Numbered from the stretch's first letter, positions 32,754 to 41,280 are shown. The stretch: 49,630 nt of DNA from Clostridiaceae bacterium (GCA_910575585.1 CAJTGF010000040.1:1-49630); one strand, 5' to 3'. Translations and numbers: made by a program. Notes: generated from the sequence alone by a model not told the origin.

Positions 32754-32896
32754 CCGGCACGGGGCCGGCATTTCCCCGGTTTTTTACCGGGGTGACTGAA
32801 AACTTCGGTAAATTTGGGGCGGGAAAACACCCCCAAAAGCAGTTTTTTCGGGCATTTCCCGGATTCCCGGCATATGGGTGAAAAAAATCCCCAAAT
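32754..32896. repeat. Palindrome-rich intergenic region
   Basis: Several short hairpins lie within about 140 bp: CCGGC/GCCGG (32754-32768), CCCCGGT/ACCGGGG (32774-32792), TTGGGG/CCCCAA (32814-32836), and CGGG/CCCG near 32849-32861. AATTTGGGG near 32811 can pair with CCCCAAAT near 32889. No T-runs fit terminators. The gap is unusually long for this operon and could be an origin of transfer or a regulatory RNA structure. Confidence 0.4.
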
Positions 32897-32898
32897 GG

Positions 32899-33561
32899 TC
32901 AAAAATCCGATATGGATTTTAAATCCTTTTCCCGTCCGGAGAGCCATCCGGCAAAGCGGCCTTTTTCCATGATGTAGATGCGGGTGCCGTCCTTATCCCC
33001 AAGTTCCGTGGTATTGTAGGCGTCACATAAAAGCCCGCTGTCATCCGCCATCACATACAGGGCGATGGTGTCCAGGATCTGCTTCTGCTGCAGGTTGTCA
33101 TAGTCCAGAAGGCACCAGTCCGGCAGTTCATGGTCATACACATGGGAGATGCAGACCACACATTCCCGGAACCGCGGCATGGGGTGTTCCTTTATGTACT
33201 GCCCAAGGACTGCATGGAGCGGGTCGATCAGAAACAGGCTGCTCTGGCGTGATTTCTTTTTGGGCAGCAGGCGGGGCATTGCTACTTCCAGGATGCCGTC
33301 TTCAAAACATACTTCAATGCCGTGGGCTTCCCCTGCCTGAACAAGGTACTCCGTCTTTTGGACGGAAGTGGAGGCATAAAGAAGGCTCCTGAGCTGGCAG
33401 GCGATCCCTTCTGCCCGCAGGGCGGCTTCGGTTGACATGGTTTCGTAGTTTTCCGGATAGCGCTGGATATCCAGGGAATCCATGGCACAGATGTTGTTGT
33501 TCAGCCGTGAAAGGCTGTTCTGGATATCTGCGATCCGGCGTGAGATGATTTTTCGGTCCAC
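32899..33561 (-). CDS. DUF6100 family protein
   Basis: A 220-residue protein with a GTG start (33561) after GGAGGGATGTGA. It has the pattern I associate with DUF6100: an N-terminal helical segment ('IADIQNSLSRLNNNICAMDS', 'YETMSTEAALRAEGIACQLR'), 'GILEVAMPRLLPKKKSRQSS', 'CVVCISHVYDHELPD', 'RDYDNLQQKQILD'-like text (here 'LDYDNLQQKQILDTIALYVM') and 'DDSGLLCDAYNTTELGDKDG'. Role unknown; it always sits in transfer regions of these elements. Confidence 0.75.
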   Translation of the reverse strand: MDRKIISRRIADIQNSLSRLNNNICAMDSLDIQRYPENYETMSTEAALRAEGIACQLRSLLYASTSVQKTEYLVQAGEAHGIEVCFEDGILEVAMPRLLPKKKSRQSSLFLIDPLHAVLGQYIKEHPMPRFRECVVCISHVYDHELPDWCLLDYDNLQQKQILDTIALYVMADDSGLLCDAYNTTELGDKDGTRIYIMEKGRFAGWLSGREKDLKSISDF

Positions 33562-33580
33562 TCACATCCCTCCAATCTTT

Positions 33581-34108
33581 TTATGATGATTTTTTGTAGT
33601 AGCTTACATTTCCGGCGGCATCCACCGTACAGAATCCGGTTATCCCCGGAAACTCCAGAAAGGGGATCTGCCCGGGGTCATCCACCAGCACGATACGGCG
33701 GCCGCCGCTGTCACGGTCCTGGTGCAGGGCATGGGTGACAAGGGCCTCCTGACCGGCAGCGGCATGGATGATCTCGTACAGTTCGCCGCCGGAGAAAAAA
33801 ACAATCTTCACGGGGAAATCGCTGGACGAGTGGTATTCTGCTTTGTCGATAAAGTCCAGCAGGACCCATGCCGCCCGCACCATGCCGGGATCGGTTTCTG
33901 CTTTGTCATTCCCGTAAGGGAAATATCTCCCGCTGTCTGTCTGCCGGGCACGCCCCTGTCTGCGCAGGTGGGCGAGCAGATTTTTGGTAACATCCTCCCG
34001 GCCAGGGTAGAACCGGCATAATTGTTTTTCCGTCAGCCCCGGATACATGGATATGATCCGGAGCAGTTCCGTGGCCTCCCGGCCGTATAAGTCAGCCCTG
34101 GTCTTCAC
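33581..34108 (-). CDS. DUF5697 family protein
   Basis: A 175-residue protein; GTG at 34108 is preferred over TTG at 34117 because GGAAGGTG is better spaced. Residues 1-50 form a winged helix ('EATELLRIISMYPGLTEKQL', 'RFYPGREDVTKNLLAHLRRQ'), then 'VRAAWVLLDFIDKAEYHSSS', 'DFPVKIVFFSGGELYEIIHA' and 'PGITGFCTVDAAGNVSYYKK'. This is DUF5697 as I recall it. Probably DNA-binding. The stretch between it and virB4 contains an iteron-like repeat cluster. Confidence 0.75.
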   Translation of the reverse strand: MKTRADLYGREATELLRIISMYPGLTEKQLCRFYPGREDVTKNLLAHLRRQGRARQTDSGRYFPYGNDKAETDPGMVRAAWVLLDFIDKAEYHSSSDFPVKIVFFSGGELYEIIHAAAGQEALVTHALHQDRDSGGRRIVLVDDPGQIPFLEFPGITGFCTVDAAGNVSYYKKSS

Positions 34109-34140
34109 TGGCAACACCTTCCTTTCTGGTTTTTCTGCAA

Positions 34141-34212
34141 ATGCGTAATCTGTGCGTATAACGGACGCATAAGAAACCTGATTGCGTAATCCATGCGTAT
34201 ATGGCGCGTAAT
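34141..34212. repeat. Iteron-like GCGTA repeats
   Basis: Within 72 bp, five direct copies of GCGTA(A/T) begin at 34143, 34154, 34183, 34195 and 34206, with spacings of 11, 29, 12 and 11 bp, and one inverted copy (ACGCAT, 34165-34170). The near-helical spacing suggests one protein binding along one face. It lies between the DUF5697 start and the virB4 stop. It may be an operator, an origin of transfer or an iteron set. Confidence 0.6.
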
Positions 34213-34220
34213 CCTGCCTG

Positions 34221-37200
34221 CTATCCGGCTTCGTTCTGCTGCCGCATCCGCTCCACGATGTCCTTTAACTCCCTCCGGTCCGTGGTGATCAGGTCTTTTT
34301 CCAGGGGGCTTGCCTTGAATTCCACCATGATGTTATTGTTGTTGGTGCTGATTAGGCCGTTGCCACGCTCAAAGTGGGTGACCTCCATGATCTCCGCATC
34401 GGAAAGATGGAGCGCACTCTGCACGCGCATGGCTTCGTCATCTTCCAGGTTCAGGATGATCTTGGTCTTGGAGTTGTTGATGATGCCTTTTCCGAACCGT
34501 CCTTCATCCAGGTTAAAAAAGTCATTCAGGTCCTGGCTGGCACAGACAGCGGAGCCGCCGTACCCCCGGATGGTCTTGAAGATCTCCAGCACAAAATCCC
34601 CGGCAAGGCGTGTGCCCGTGGCGCCGGCGCCGGACAAGAGCTGCCAGCATTCATCTATAAAGATGGTCTTTTCCTCGGTACGGTCTTCCTTTGCCCGGTC
34701 CCAGACAAAATCCAGCGCCACGAACATCCCGACAGTCAGCAGGTCGCCGGTCAGGGAGGAAATGTCCAGTACGGTATATTTATTGTCCAGGGACACGTTG
34801 GTCTGCTGGTTGAAGGTGCTGGCGGAGCCGTTCACCAGGCGGTTCAGGATATTTGCCAGCCGTTTTGTAGCGGCCGATTTCTTCAGTATTTCATAAAGGT
34901 CGCCCAGTACCGGCATTTCCCGGTATTGTTCCGGGTTTTCCGGATCTGCCAGGGAAGCGTTGTCATGGGTGATGCCCTTTTTGTTGTAGGTGTGGATCAG
35001 GGCCTCGTCCAGAAGCTGGCGCTCCTCATGGTTCATATCCGGGATCAGCAGGCTGAAAAAGATATGGAGCCGCTGGATTTTCTCTGCCAGTTCCGATAAC
35101 TGGATGCCGGGGCCGTCCAGCAGTTCGTTCACCGTGCGGTCCACCTGCCGGATCTCCATCACATTGATACAGTGGGGGCTTGCCGGGGAGACCTGGATGA
35201 ACTCGCCGCCCACGTTGGCACAGGCCCGGTGGAACTCATGCCCCTTTAAGGGAGCAATGATGAAAATGGGGATGCCTTTCCGCCGCATCCGCAGCGCCAT
35301 GAGCTGCATGGTGAAGGTCTTGCCCGCACCGGAGGTTCCAAGGATCGCCATGTTTGCGTTTTTATAGACGGCGGAATTAAAGATATCCACAATGATCAGG
35401 GAGCTGTTGTATTTGTTTACCCCCAGAAGGATTCCGTTATCATCGCACATCTCATAGCTGGTAAAGGGGTAGCAGCTTGCGGCGCCTCCGGTCAGGAGGT
35501 TGCGTTTGCTGCGCTCATACAGCCCTTTTTCCACGGATACCAGGGGCAGGGCGGTCAGGAATGCCTGTTCTTCCCGGAAGTGGCAGGAGGATACACGCAT
35601 GTCCTGAGAGAGCAGGAGTTTTTTCATCTCGCTGACCTTCCATTCCAGGTCCTCTTCATTGGGGGCCGTGATGGTGACTAACAGGTTCATAAAGTAAAAA
35701 TCCTCGTTATTGGCAAGCCCTTCCTTCAGGAAATAGCCGCTGCGGATGGCGCTGTCGATATCGTCAAAGTCCGTGTTGGTATCGCTGGCGTCCTTGATCC
35801 GGGAGCGGTTGATGCGCAGCTGCTGGCCCACCTTCTGGATGATGCGCTCCTTGGGCTGGCGGGAGAGGAACATGTCCAGGTCGATCCCGTCCCCGGCATT
35901 GACCATCAGGCTGAGCCATCCGGCTGGCACATGGGTCTTATAGCCGTCCGAAGGGATCAGCAGGTAGGCGTAATAAAGCCCGTCAATGCAGATGTAGCGC
36001 CCGTGGGTGAAGTCAATGCCTGTGGGGGCGATGAACTCCCCGGCAGGGATATGGTCGATCTCCGCCTCCCTCCCGTTTGCCAGGTACTGCGCCACCACCT
36101 CTTTTGCCCGGACGGGGAGGGGCTTTGTGGCGCTCTCATTCCGGCACAGGAGGTTATAGAGCACATCTATGGTGAACTCGTCCTCGTTGTCCGGCAGCAC
36201 CAATTCATTCCCGCACTGGCGCAGGTAATTGGAGGCGGTGTGGACGGCGGACTGCAGGGAGCCGATGGCTTCCCCTTCCTCGTCCGTGCGCCTTGCATTG
36301 CTCCATGGCTCGTATTCAAAGACCAGGAAGAACCGGCGCGTGACCGCCTCGCGGGAACAGATCTGCTGGATGAACTGCAGGTAATCCTCCTGCATGAGCC
36401 GGCACTGTTCGTTGGTCTCCTGGGCCATCTCCCGGCGCACCGTCTCCATGTGGCGCCCGATATCCGCACGGCGGGTCAGCACCTTGAACTGGAGCTTTAC
36501 CGGGCTTATCTTTAAATAGGAAACAAAGGAATAGATGATGCTCCTCTGTTCCCTGGCGCTGCGGAGCAGGAAGTTGATGGGGATCACCTCCACCACCTTC
36601 ACATACCGGTGGTCTTTCGTGTAGATGACGCCGTTTTCTATCCTGCTGATGGGCAGGTAGTCCGCCACCGGGTTTAAGTGGGCAAACGGAGCTTCCGGCG
36701 TGTGCAGCGGCTTTCTGGGGGAGTGGTTCTTTTTCTGCTGCCTGTTTCTATGGTCCGGTTTCCTGGATTTTGTAGAGGTTCTCCGTTTGTCTGTTTTTTT
36801 GGCTTCCTTTTTCCCTCCTTTTCCATTTTTATTGCTTTGGGGGCCGGGCTTCTGTTTTTTCTGTGTCTGGCTGGGACGGAGCTTCTGGCGTATCTCATAA
36901 CCTTTCACCTGGTCAAACTCTGCGGGAAAATCTTCCTCCCCCTTACGCCGCCAGCCGGACATACCGCCGATCCTTTCTTCCCTGCCGGCTTTTTTGCTTC
37001 CGTCCGGCTTTCCGTTCTGCCCGATATCCTCTGATGTCCTGGCCTCTTCCTGGCCATATTTTTTCTTCTTTTGTTCCCGCCTGCTCTTTTTGGCGGCGGG
37101 AGCGGCCCGCATGGTTTCCCGGCTTTCACCGCTGCCCACGATACGGCGGTTCTTCATATATTTTAAGAAGATGACCAGGAACGATGACAGGCTTTCCCCC

Positions 37201-37430
37201 GCTATGCCGATCAGGGCAAACAGGACAAGGGGCAGGGTGGTCAGGCAGAGCACGATGATCCGGGCGGTCAGACCGAAGGGAAGGAACAGGAAAACCGGCA
37301 CCCCGGTCACGGCGGCCAGGATGCCGGCTTCGATCACATTCCTTGCCCGGAACATGCCGCCGAAAAAGGTGCCTGTGTCTACAAAATTCGGCGGGATGAT
37401 ATAGGTGTCGTGGTCATTTTGATTGTTCAT
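34221..37430 (-). CDS. virB4: PrgI (VirB3)-VirB4 fusion ATPase
   Basis: A 1069-residue protein. Residues 1-95 match a PrgI/VirB3-like module: 'YIIPPNFVDTGTFFGGMFRA' followed by two transmembrane helices and 'ESLSSFLVIFLKYMKNRRIV'. Then comes a 140-residue linker very rich in Lys, Arg and Gln, then the VirB4 part: N-terminal domain from about 255, Walker A 'ILGTSGAGKTFTMQ' near 697 and Walker B 'KTIFIDECWQLLSG' near 925. VirB4 energises assembly of the conjugation channel. VirB3-VirB4 fusions are known in other T4SS; the long basic linker is notable and might bind DNA or the membrane. Confidence 0.9.
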   Translation of the reverse strand: MNNQNDHDTYIIPPNFVDTGTFFGGMFRARNVIEAGILAAVTGVPVFLFLPFGLTARIIVLCLTTLPLVLFALIGIAGESLSSFLVIFLKYMKNRRIVGSGESRETMRAAPAAKKSRREQKKKKYGQEEARTSEDIGQNGKPDGSKKAGREERIGGMSGWRRKGEEDFPAEFDQVKGYEIRQKLRPSQTQKKQKPGPQSNKNGKGGKKEAKKTDKRRTSTKSRKPDHRNRQQKKNHSPRKPLHTPEAPFAHLNPVADYLPISRIENGVIYTKDHRYVKVVEVIPINFLLRSAREQRSIIYSFVSYLKISPVKLQFKVLTRRADIGRHMETVRREMAQETNEQCRLMQEDYLQFIQQICSREAVTRRFFLVFEYEPWSNARRTDEEGEAIGSLQSAVHTASNYLRQCGNELVLPDNEDEFTIDVLYNLLCRNESATKPLPVRAKEVVAQYLANGREAEIDHIPAGEFIAPTGIDFTHGRYICIDGLYYAYLLIPSDGYKTHVPAGWLSLMVNAGDGIDLDMFLSRQPKERIIQKVGQQLRINRSRIKDASDTNTDFDDIDSAIRSGYFLKEGLANNEDFYFMNLLVTITAPNEEDLEWKVSEMKKLLLSQDMRVSSCHFREEQAFLTALPLVSVEKGLYERSKRNLLTGGAASCYPFTSYEMCDDNGILLGVNKYNSSLIIVDIFNSAVYKNANMAILGTSGAGKTFTMQLMALRMRRKGIPIFIIAPLKGHEFHRACANVGGEFIQVSPASPHCINVMEIRQVDRTVNELLDGPGIQLSELAEKIQRLHIFFSLLIPDMNHEERQLLDEALIHTYNKKGITHDNASLADPENPEQYREMPVLGDLYEILKKSAATKRLANILNRLVNGSASTFNQQTNVSLDNKYTVLDISSLTGDLLTVGMFVALDFVWDRAKEDRTEEKTIFIDECWQLLSGAGATGTRLAGDFVLEIFKTIRGYGGSAVCASQDLNDFFNLDEGRFGKGIINNSKTKIILNLEDDEAMRVQSALHLSDAEIMEVTHFERGNGLISTNNNNIMVEFKASPLEKDLITTDRRELKDIVERMRQQNEAG

Positions 37431-37532
37431 ATGGTAGTACCTCTCTTTCGCAGTGTGTCAGTTCCGGCCACGGATAAAATCAGAGCGGAACGTCCGTAAA
37501 CAGGTTTCATGGCCGGACTGCGGCAGGACGGC

Positions 37533-38909
37533 TCAGCCGATGATCCAGAATGGGCCGCCCGCACCTGCACGTCTGCTGGCTTCGTTCAAAATGATGGAAA
37601 AATCCCAGAGCTGTCCGCTCCGTTTATAGCTGGCAGGGTCAGCCACCAGGATTTTTCCGTCTTTCACTCCCCGCAGCACGATAAAATGTCCGCCGCTTGT
37701 GAAGTGCCCTTTTGACATGATGGCTACCACCAGCTTCCCGTCTGCCAGGGCGTCCAGTATCCGCTGGGGTTCTGAGGGGGAACAGCCGGAAACGGCAAGC
37801 CCCCAGTTTTCTGCCGCGCCGGGTATCAGCGCATGATAGGAGCCGCTCCCCTTGCACCAGTAGCCGTTCTCACAGGCCCACTGTGCCATACGTTCCGGGT
37901 CAACGGTCTCCCCGGCCAGGGAGGAAACCACCATCGCCATGGAGGTGGGGCCACAGCCGTAACCGCCGATATGGTCGGTGCCGTAAGGCTTCCCGGCATA
38001 GCGTTCATCCAGCTGGTTATAATAGACAACTTCCGTGCTGCCATCCGTAAAGCGTACATCACCGAGGGATGGGATGCTGTTCCCTTCCCAGCCCGCCAGG
38101 TTCTGGACCAGACCGTCACCAAGGAAAAGGCTCAGGTTGCCGGCATAATCGGCAGCAAGCTCTTTCTGGTCTTGCGTAAGGGCGAATACCTGGTCGGCAA
38201 AATATTCTTCCCCGTTATAGAGAACCGTGTAGACCATCCATTTTTCCGATACGGTGGTCTCTTCCCCGGTTTCCGGATCTTCTACGGTTTTCTCCCGCAT
38301 TTCCTCTGTCCGCCGATAGGAATAGAGGTGGGATTTTCCCCGGCGCATGACTGCCGCCATATCCGTAATGGAGATATCCGCAAATTCCTTTTCCTTTGCC
38401 GCACAGTACTGGGAGACAAAGAGGTTGGCATTGTATACAGGGTTTGCCCCGTATGGGTTGATGATCTCCATTCCATCCCCGTCCGAGGCGGCAAAATCCC
38501 GTTCGATCCGTTCCATCACATCCTCCATGCCTTCCCCCAGAATGCCGCTGATGGTGAAGGTTATGGTGTTGGCATTCTCTATGATGGCGGTCTCGCTGTT
38601 CAGGACAGGGGTTTCCGGGTCCGCAGGGGAAAAAGCGGCGGAAAAGCCGTCAAAGATCAGGCCGGGGAGCATCAGCACAAAAAGCACCGGGAGCATCAGC
38701 AGGACAGCGGCTGTCGCCAGGATTTTTCCGACAGATTTGCGGCTTTCCCATAATGCCCCCGCCGCTGCGCCGTAAGGCCCGCCCGTGGCGGCACCCTTTG
38801 CGGCCCCGGACACTGTTTTTCCCGCTTTTATGGCGCCCCTGGCAAGGTGTGCCGCAGACGCGCCGGTCTCAAGGGCTTCGGTAAGCCCGTTTTTCTGTTC
38901 TTCTGCCAT
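37533..38909 (-). CDS. Membrane-anchored C39-like peptidase
   Basis: A 458-residue protein. A short cytosolic Gly/Ala-rich N-terminus is followed by a transmembrane helix (about residues 60-88), a middle domain (100-290), and a C-terminal papain-like C39 peptidase. The catalytic residues appear as Cys in 'GGYGCGPTSMAMVVSSL' (near 317), His in 'SGGHFIVLRGV' (near 405) and Asp in 'ILVADPAS' (near 423). In other Gram-positive T4SS this position holds a VirB1-like wall hydrolase; here a peptidase may open peptidoglycan cross-links or process a surface protein. No ribosome site surprises; start MAEEQKNG follows AAAGGACAGG. Confidence 0.8.
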   Translation of the reverse strand: MAEEQKNGLTEALETGASAAHLARGAIKAGKTVSGAAKGAATGGPYGAAAGALWESRKSVGKILATAAVLLMLPVLFVLMLPGLIFDGFSAAFSPADPETPVLNSETAIIENANTITFTISGILGEGMEDVMERIERDFAASDGDGMEIINPYGANPVYNANLFVSQYCAAKEKEFADISITDMAAVMRRGKSHLYSYRRTEEMREKTVEDPETGEETTVSEKWMVYTVLYNGEEYFADQVFALTQDQKELAADYAGNLSLFLGDGLVQNLAGWEGNSIPSLGDVRFTDGSTEVVYYNQLDERYAGKPYGTDHIGGYGCGPTSMAMVVSSLAGETVDPERMAQWACENGYWCKGSGSYHALIPGAAENWGLAVSGCSPSEPQRILDALADGKLVVAIMSKGHFTSGGHFIVLRGVKDGKILVADPASYKRSGQLWDFSIILNEASRRAGAGGPFWIIG

Positions 38910-39932
38910 TTATAACCTGTCCTTTCTTTTCGGTGCCGGGGGCATCTTTTTCACGATGGATTCCTTATAGGCAATGGAGCCGTCCGCCGCCATGTAAGGG
39001 GATTTCTCCACGGCATCCTGTGCGTACTGCTTATACCAGGAAGTGCCGTCTACGGCCTGGATGGTGGCATAGGCCCCTTCCGGGGCGGTGTACTGGTCCG
39101 CATGGTACATGCCGAAGGAAATGCCCTCCGGGTGTTCCTCCGAGATTTCCATGCCGGTAATGCGTCCACCCCCGATCTCCACGTTTGTAAAGGAAGGTAC
39201 ATGCTGTGCGCCCTCTTCCAGTGCGGCATAGCCCATGTAGGAGTGGAGAGCCTGGGCAGCCTTTTCCCCGGTCATGGAACCGACAGAGGCAATATTTCCC
39301 GTGGCGACTGTACCGATGACGTTATTGGCAAAATCGCCGCCCTTTACAACGGAAGAGGCGTACATGTTCCCTCCAATGCCGGCGGATATGGCGGACGCAA
39401 AGCCTCCGATACTGCCGCCAGGCGCTTTGCCGCTCTGCCGGTTTATTTCCGTGTGGGTGGTTGCCGTGCGCAGGGCGCTGTTTGTGACCTGCCGGCTGAC
39501 CACGCCTGCAAGGCCGCCTGCCAGGAACCCGCCCGGACTGCCGGGGCTTCCAGGGCTTCCGGGTGAGCCGGAGCCTGTGTTCACATGGGAAGAGGAACTG
39601 CTGTGGCTGCCGCCGAAGTGCTGGCGGGAAAAGTTGCGGACAGCCCCTACACCCCTTGCGGCGATCATGGCCTCCGCGATCATGGAGCCGCCCGTATGTC
39701 CAACATTTACACCCAGGCTGGACATGAAGGAATCGATCTTCTGGGACACCTTCAGAAATGCGATGGCACACAGGAACCAGACCAGGACATTGCCCGATAC
39801 CGCCTCCCGGCCCGCCGCATCCACCTGGGCCTGGGCGTCACTCTCCGAAAAGGCAAAGGCCGTCTGGCTGGACAGGCAGAAAAAGAGTGCCATCAGGAAG
39901 AGAGCAGTAAACAGCTTTTTATTTTTTTTCAT
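38910..39932 (-). CDS. Secreted/anchored Gly-Ser-rich conjugation protein, 340 aa
   Basis: Start at 39932 (MKKNKKLFTALFLMALFFCL) after AAAGGAATGG. A signal peptide ends near AFA-FS; a second hydrophobic helix follows ('SGNVLVWFLCAIAFLKVSQK'). The middle is low-complexity with four GSP repeats ('GSGSPGSPGSPGSPGG') and Ala/Gly-rich helices ('GGFASAISAGIGGNMYASSV'). The C-terminal third is soluble. Placed between virB6-like and C39 genes, it is probably a channel-associated component. Family not recognised. Its TAA is adjacent to the next gene's start. Confidence 0.7.
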   Translation of the reverse strand: MKKNKKLFTALFLMALFFCLSSQTAFAFSESDAQAQVDAAGREAVSGNVLVWFLCAIAFLKVSQKIDSFMSSLGVNVGHTGGSMIAEAMIAARGVGAVRNFSRQHFGGSHSSSSSHVNTGSGSPGSPGSPGSPGGFLAGGLAGVVSRQVTNSALRTATTHTEINRQSGKAPGGSIGGFASAISAGIGGNMYASSVVKGGDFANNVIGTVATGNIASVGSMTGEKAAQALHSYMGYAALEEGAQHVPSFTNVEIGGGRITGMEISEEHPEGISFGMYHADQYTAPEGAYATIQAVDGTSWYKQYAQDAVEKSPYMAADGSIAYKESIVKKMPPAPKRKDRL

Positions 39933-39960
39933 GGTTATCGCCATTCCTTTCTATGTATTC

Positions 39961-40671
39961 TCACAATGACAGCGGGTTTGCTATGAAAGCCCCGACCATG
40001 GATGTGAACAGGCGCAGGCACCAGGCATTCATGAGCAGGAGGAACACCTGCCCGCCGAACATCCGGCACCAGGACTTGAAAATGTTGGAGGTAGACTGGG
40101 AGGCTCCCATGGAAAAAGCCACAGGCGCCGTGTAGACCAGTACCCCTAAAAGGACATACCGTTCTGCCGCTTCCAAAAGGAGCTTCAGATAGTTCCATGC
40201 CAGCACCAGCACCACGATCAGGGCGATCAGGGCCACCGCACCGTTGGCACAGACGCCGATGATAGCCAGCATGACCGAATTGAAATCCGCAAAACTCAAT
40301 GCCGGCAGGTCGGAATCCATAATCCAGTGGTACGGGGTGCCGCCAATCTTTAAAACGGTATCCACGATCCCGTCCGAGAAATAAGCCAGCAGGATGAAGA
40401 GGACGGAACGGATGCTCAGGCGCACCGGGTCTTCCGCTTCTATGCCGGCTCCCAGGCCGAAGTTCTTAAACAGCTGCCATACCCAGTTTAAGAGGATGAT
40501 CCCGATAGCCAGCGCCACAAAGACTTTGTACATGGTCTCTGCGGCGGGAAAGTAACGGAGGAACACGGTCATGTCGCAGCCCAGCGCCCCCAGGACTGAA
40601 GTGGTTATGAGGTCAAGGCCGTTCATCACCTGTTCAGCGATCCATTCCACAATTCCGTCTAATATACCCAT
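39961..40671 (-). CDS. VirB6/TrbL-like polytopic channel protein
   Basis: A 236-residue protein with about five or six transmembrane helices. The N-terminus is 'MGILDGIVEWIAEQVMNGLD', the first helices are near residues 45-70 and 95-115, and the C-terminal half has 'GAVALIALIVVLVLAWNYLK', 'LEAAERYVLLGVLVYTAPVA' and 'SKSWCRMFGGQ'-like text (visible as 'IFKSWCRMFGGQVFLLLMNA'). This is the TrbL/VirB6-like pattern of Gram-positive transfer regions. Start ATG at 40671 follows AAAGGAGTGATTGTTT. Confidence 0.8.
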   Translation of the reverse strand: MGILDGIVEWIAEQVMNGLDLITTSVLGALGCDMTVFLRYFPAAETMYKVFVALAIGIILLNWVWQLFKNFGLGAGIEAEDPVRLSIRSVLFILLAYFSDGIVDTVLKIGGTPYHWIMDSDLPALSFADFNSVMLAIIGVCANGAVALIALIVVLVLAWNYLKLLLEAAERYVLLGVLVYTAPVAFSMGASQSTSNIFKSWCRMFGGQVFLLLMNAWCLRLFTSMVGAFIANPLSL

Positions 40672-40694
40672 AAACAATCACTCCTTTCCGGCGG

Positions 40695-41087
40695 TCAGCC
40701 GTTCCATTTGCCGTCCGCAAAGAACGGGGTGATGTAGGCCATGATGAATCCCAGGCCGTTTAAGATCGCCCAGGTGATGCAGATACGTTTCAGCCATGCG
40801 CGGCTTTCATCCACCGTGCGGCCGGAGCGGGAGAAGTTCATCATCAGCAGGGCCACCGAAGCGGTGACGATAGCAGCCACGGTGGAGATGAGCACGATCT
40901 GGTTGTAGACGTCCTTCATGATCTCCGTGGCTTTTGTCCATACATCCGCCGCATAGACCGGCTGGGTGGACATCAGGAACATCATGGACCACAGGAATGC
41001 ATAATAGGCCGCTTTCGCAGGGGAGAACCTGGGCCCGGTTTTCTTTCCTGCCGAGGCAGGGGTCTGCAGTTTGTTTTTCAGTCTCAA
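40695..41087 (-). CDS. VirB2/TrbC-like pilin
   Basis: A 130-residue protein initiated by TTG (41087) after AAGGAGGTCCACAAA. It has a signal-like helix ('AAYYAFLWSMMFLMSTQPVY', cut near YAA-DV), then two helices ('QIVLISTVAAIVTASVALLM' and 'CITWAILNGLGFIMAYITPF') separated by a basic loop. This is the layout of TrbC/VirB2 pilins. It is the first gene of the conjugation operon. The same frame stays open upstream to an ATG at 41276, but that stretch contains two terminators and is more likely a leader. Confidence 0.8.
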   Translation of the reverse strand: MRLKNKLQTPASAGKKTGPRFSPAKAAYYAFLWSMMFLMSTQPVYAADVWTKATEIMKDVYNQIVLISTVAAIVTASVALLMMNFSRSGRTVDESRAWLKRICITWAILNGLGFIMAYITPFFADGKWNG

Positions 41088-41120
41088 TTTGTGGACCTCC
41101 TTTAAATAAGATTTGGTTGT

Positions 41121-41159
41121 GGAAAGAAAAGACCATGCCACAGGAACAGGCATGGTCTT
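41121..41159 (-). terminator. Second terminator in the conjugation-operon leader
   Basis: On the minus strand AAGACCATGCC pairs with GGCATGGTCTT over 11 bp, followed by TTTTCTTTCC. Lies between promoter and first gene. A GGCATGG just upstream in the leader (near 41235-41241) could pair with its 5' arm and block it. Confidence 0.75.
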
Positions 41160-41210
41160 CTTTCTTCCGGGCGGGAGGCGGGGAAAAGCCGGCTCTGCGG
41201 TCAGAGGCGC

Positions 41211-41236
41211 AAAAAAGCACCTCTCTGGAAAGGTGC
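41211..41236 (-). terminator. First terminator in the conjugation-operon leader
   Basis: Minus-strand RNA forms an 8-bp stem GCACCUUU/AGAGGUGC with a CCAG loop, then six U. It lies about 40 nt downstream of the promoter, before any gene. Confidence 0.8.
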
Positions 41237-41280
41237 CATGCCAGCCCGGATTGCTTCTGGATACAGTTTTAAGCATATTT

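Noticed and set aside
35931-36515. Long plus-strand frame of 194 codons
   Set aside because: It is antisense to virB4, a well-supported gene; such frames are common opposite GC-rich genes and it has no ribosome site or recognisable content. The same holds for 37833-38753, 4922-5548 and 17728-18222.
39537-39590. Short tandem repeats resembling a CRISPR or minisatellite
   Set aside because: They encode the GSP repeats of the secreted protein at 38910-39932; no CRISPR array is visible anywhere in the window.
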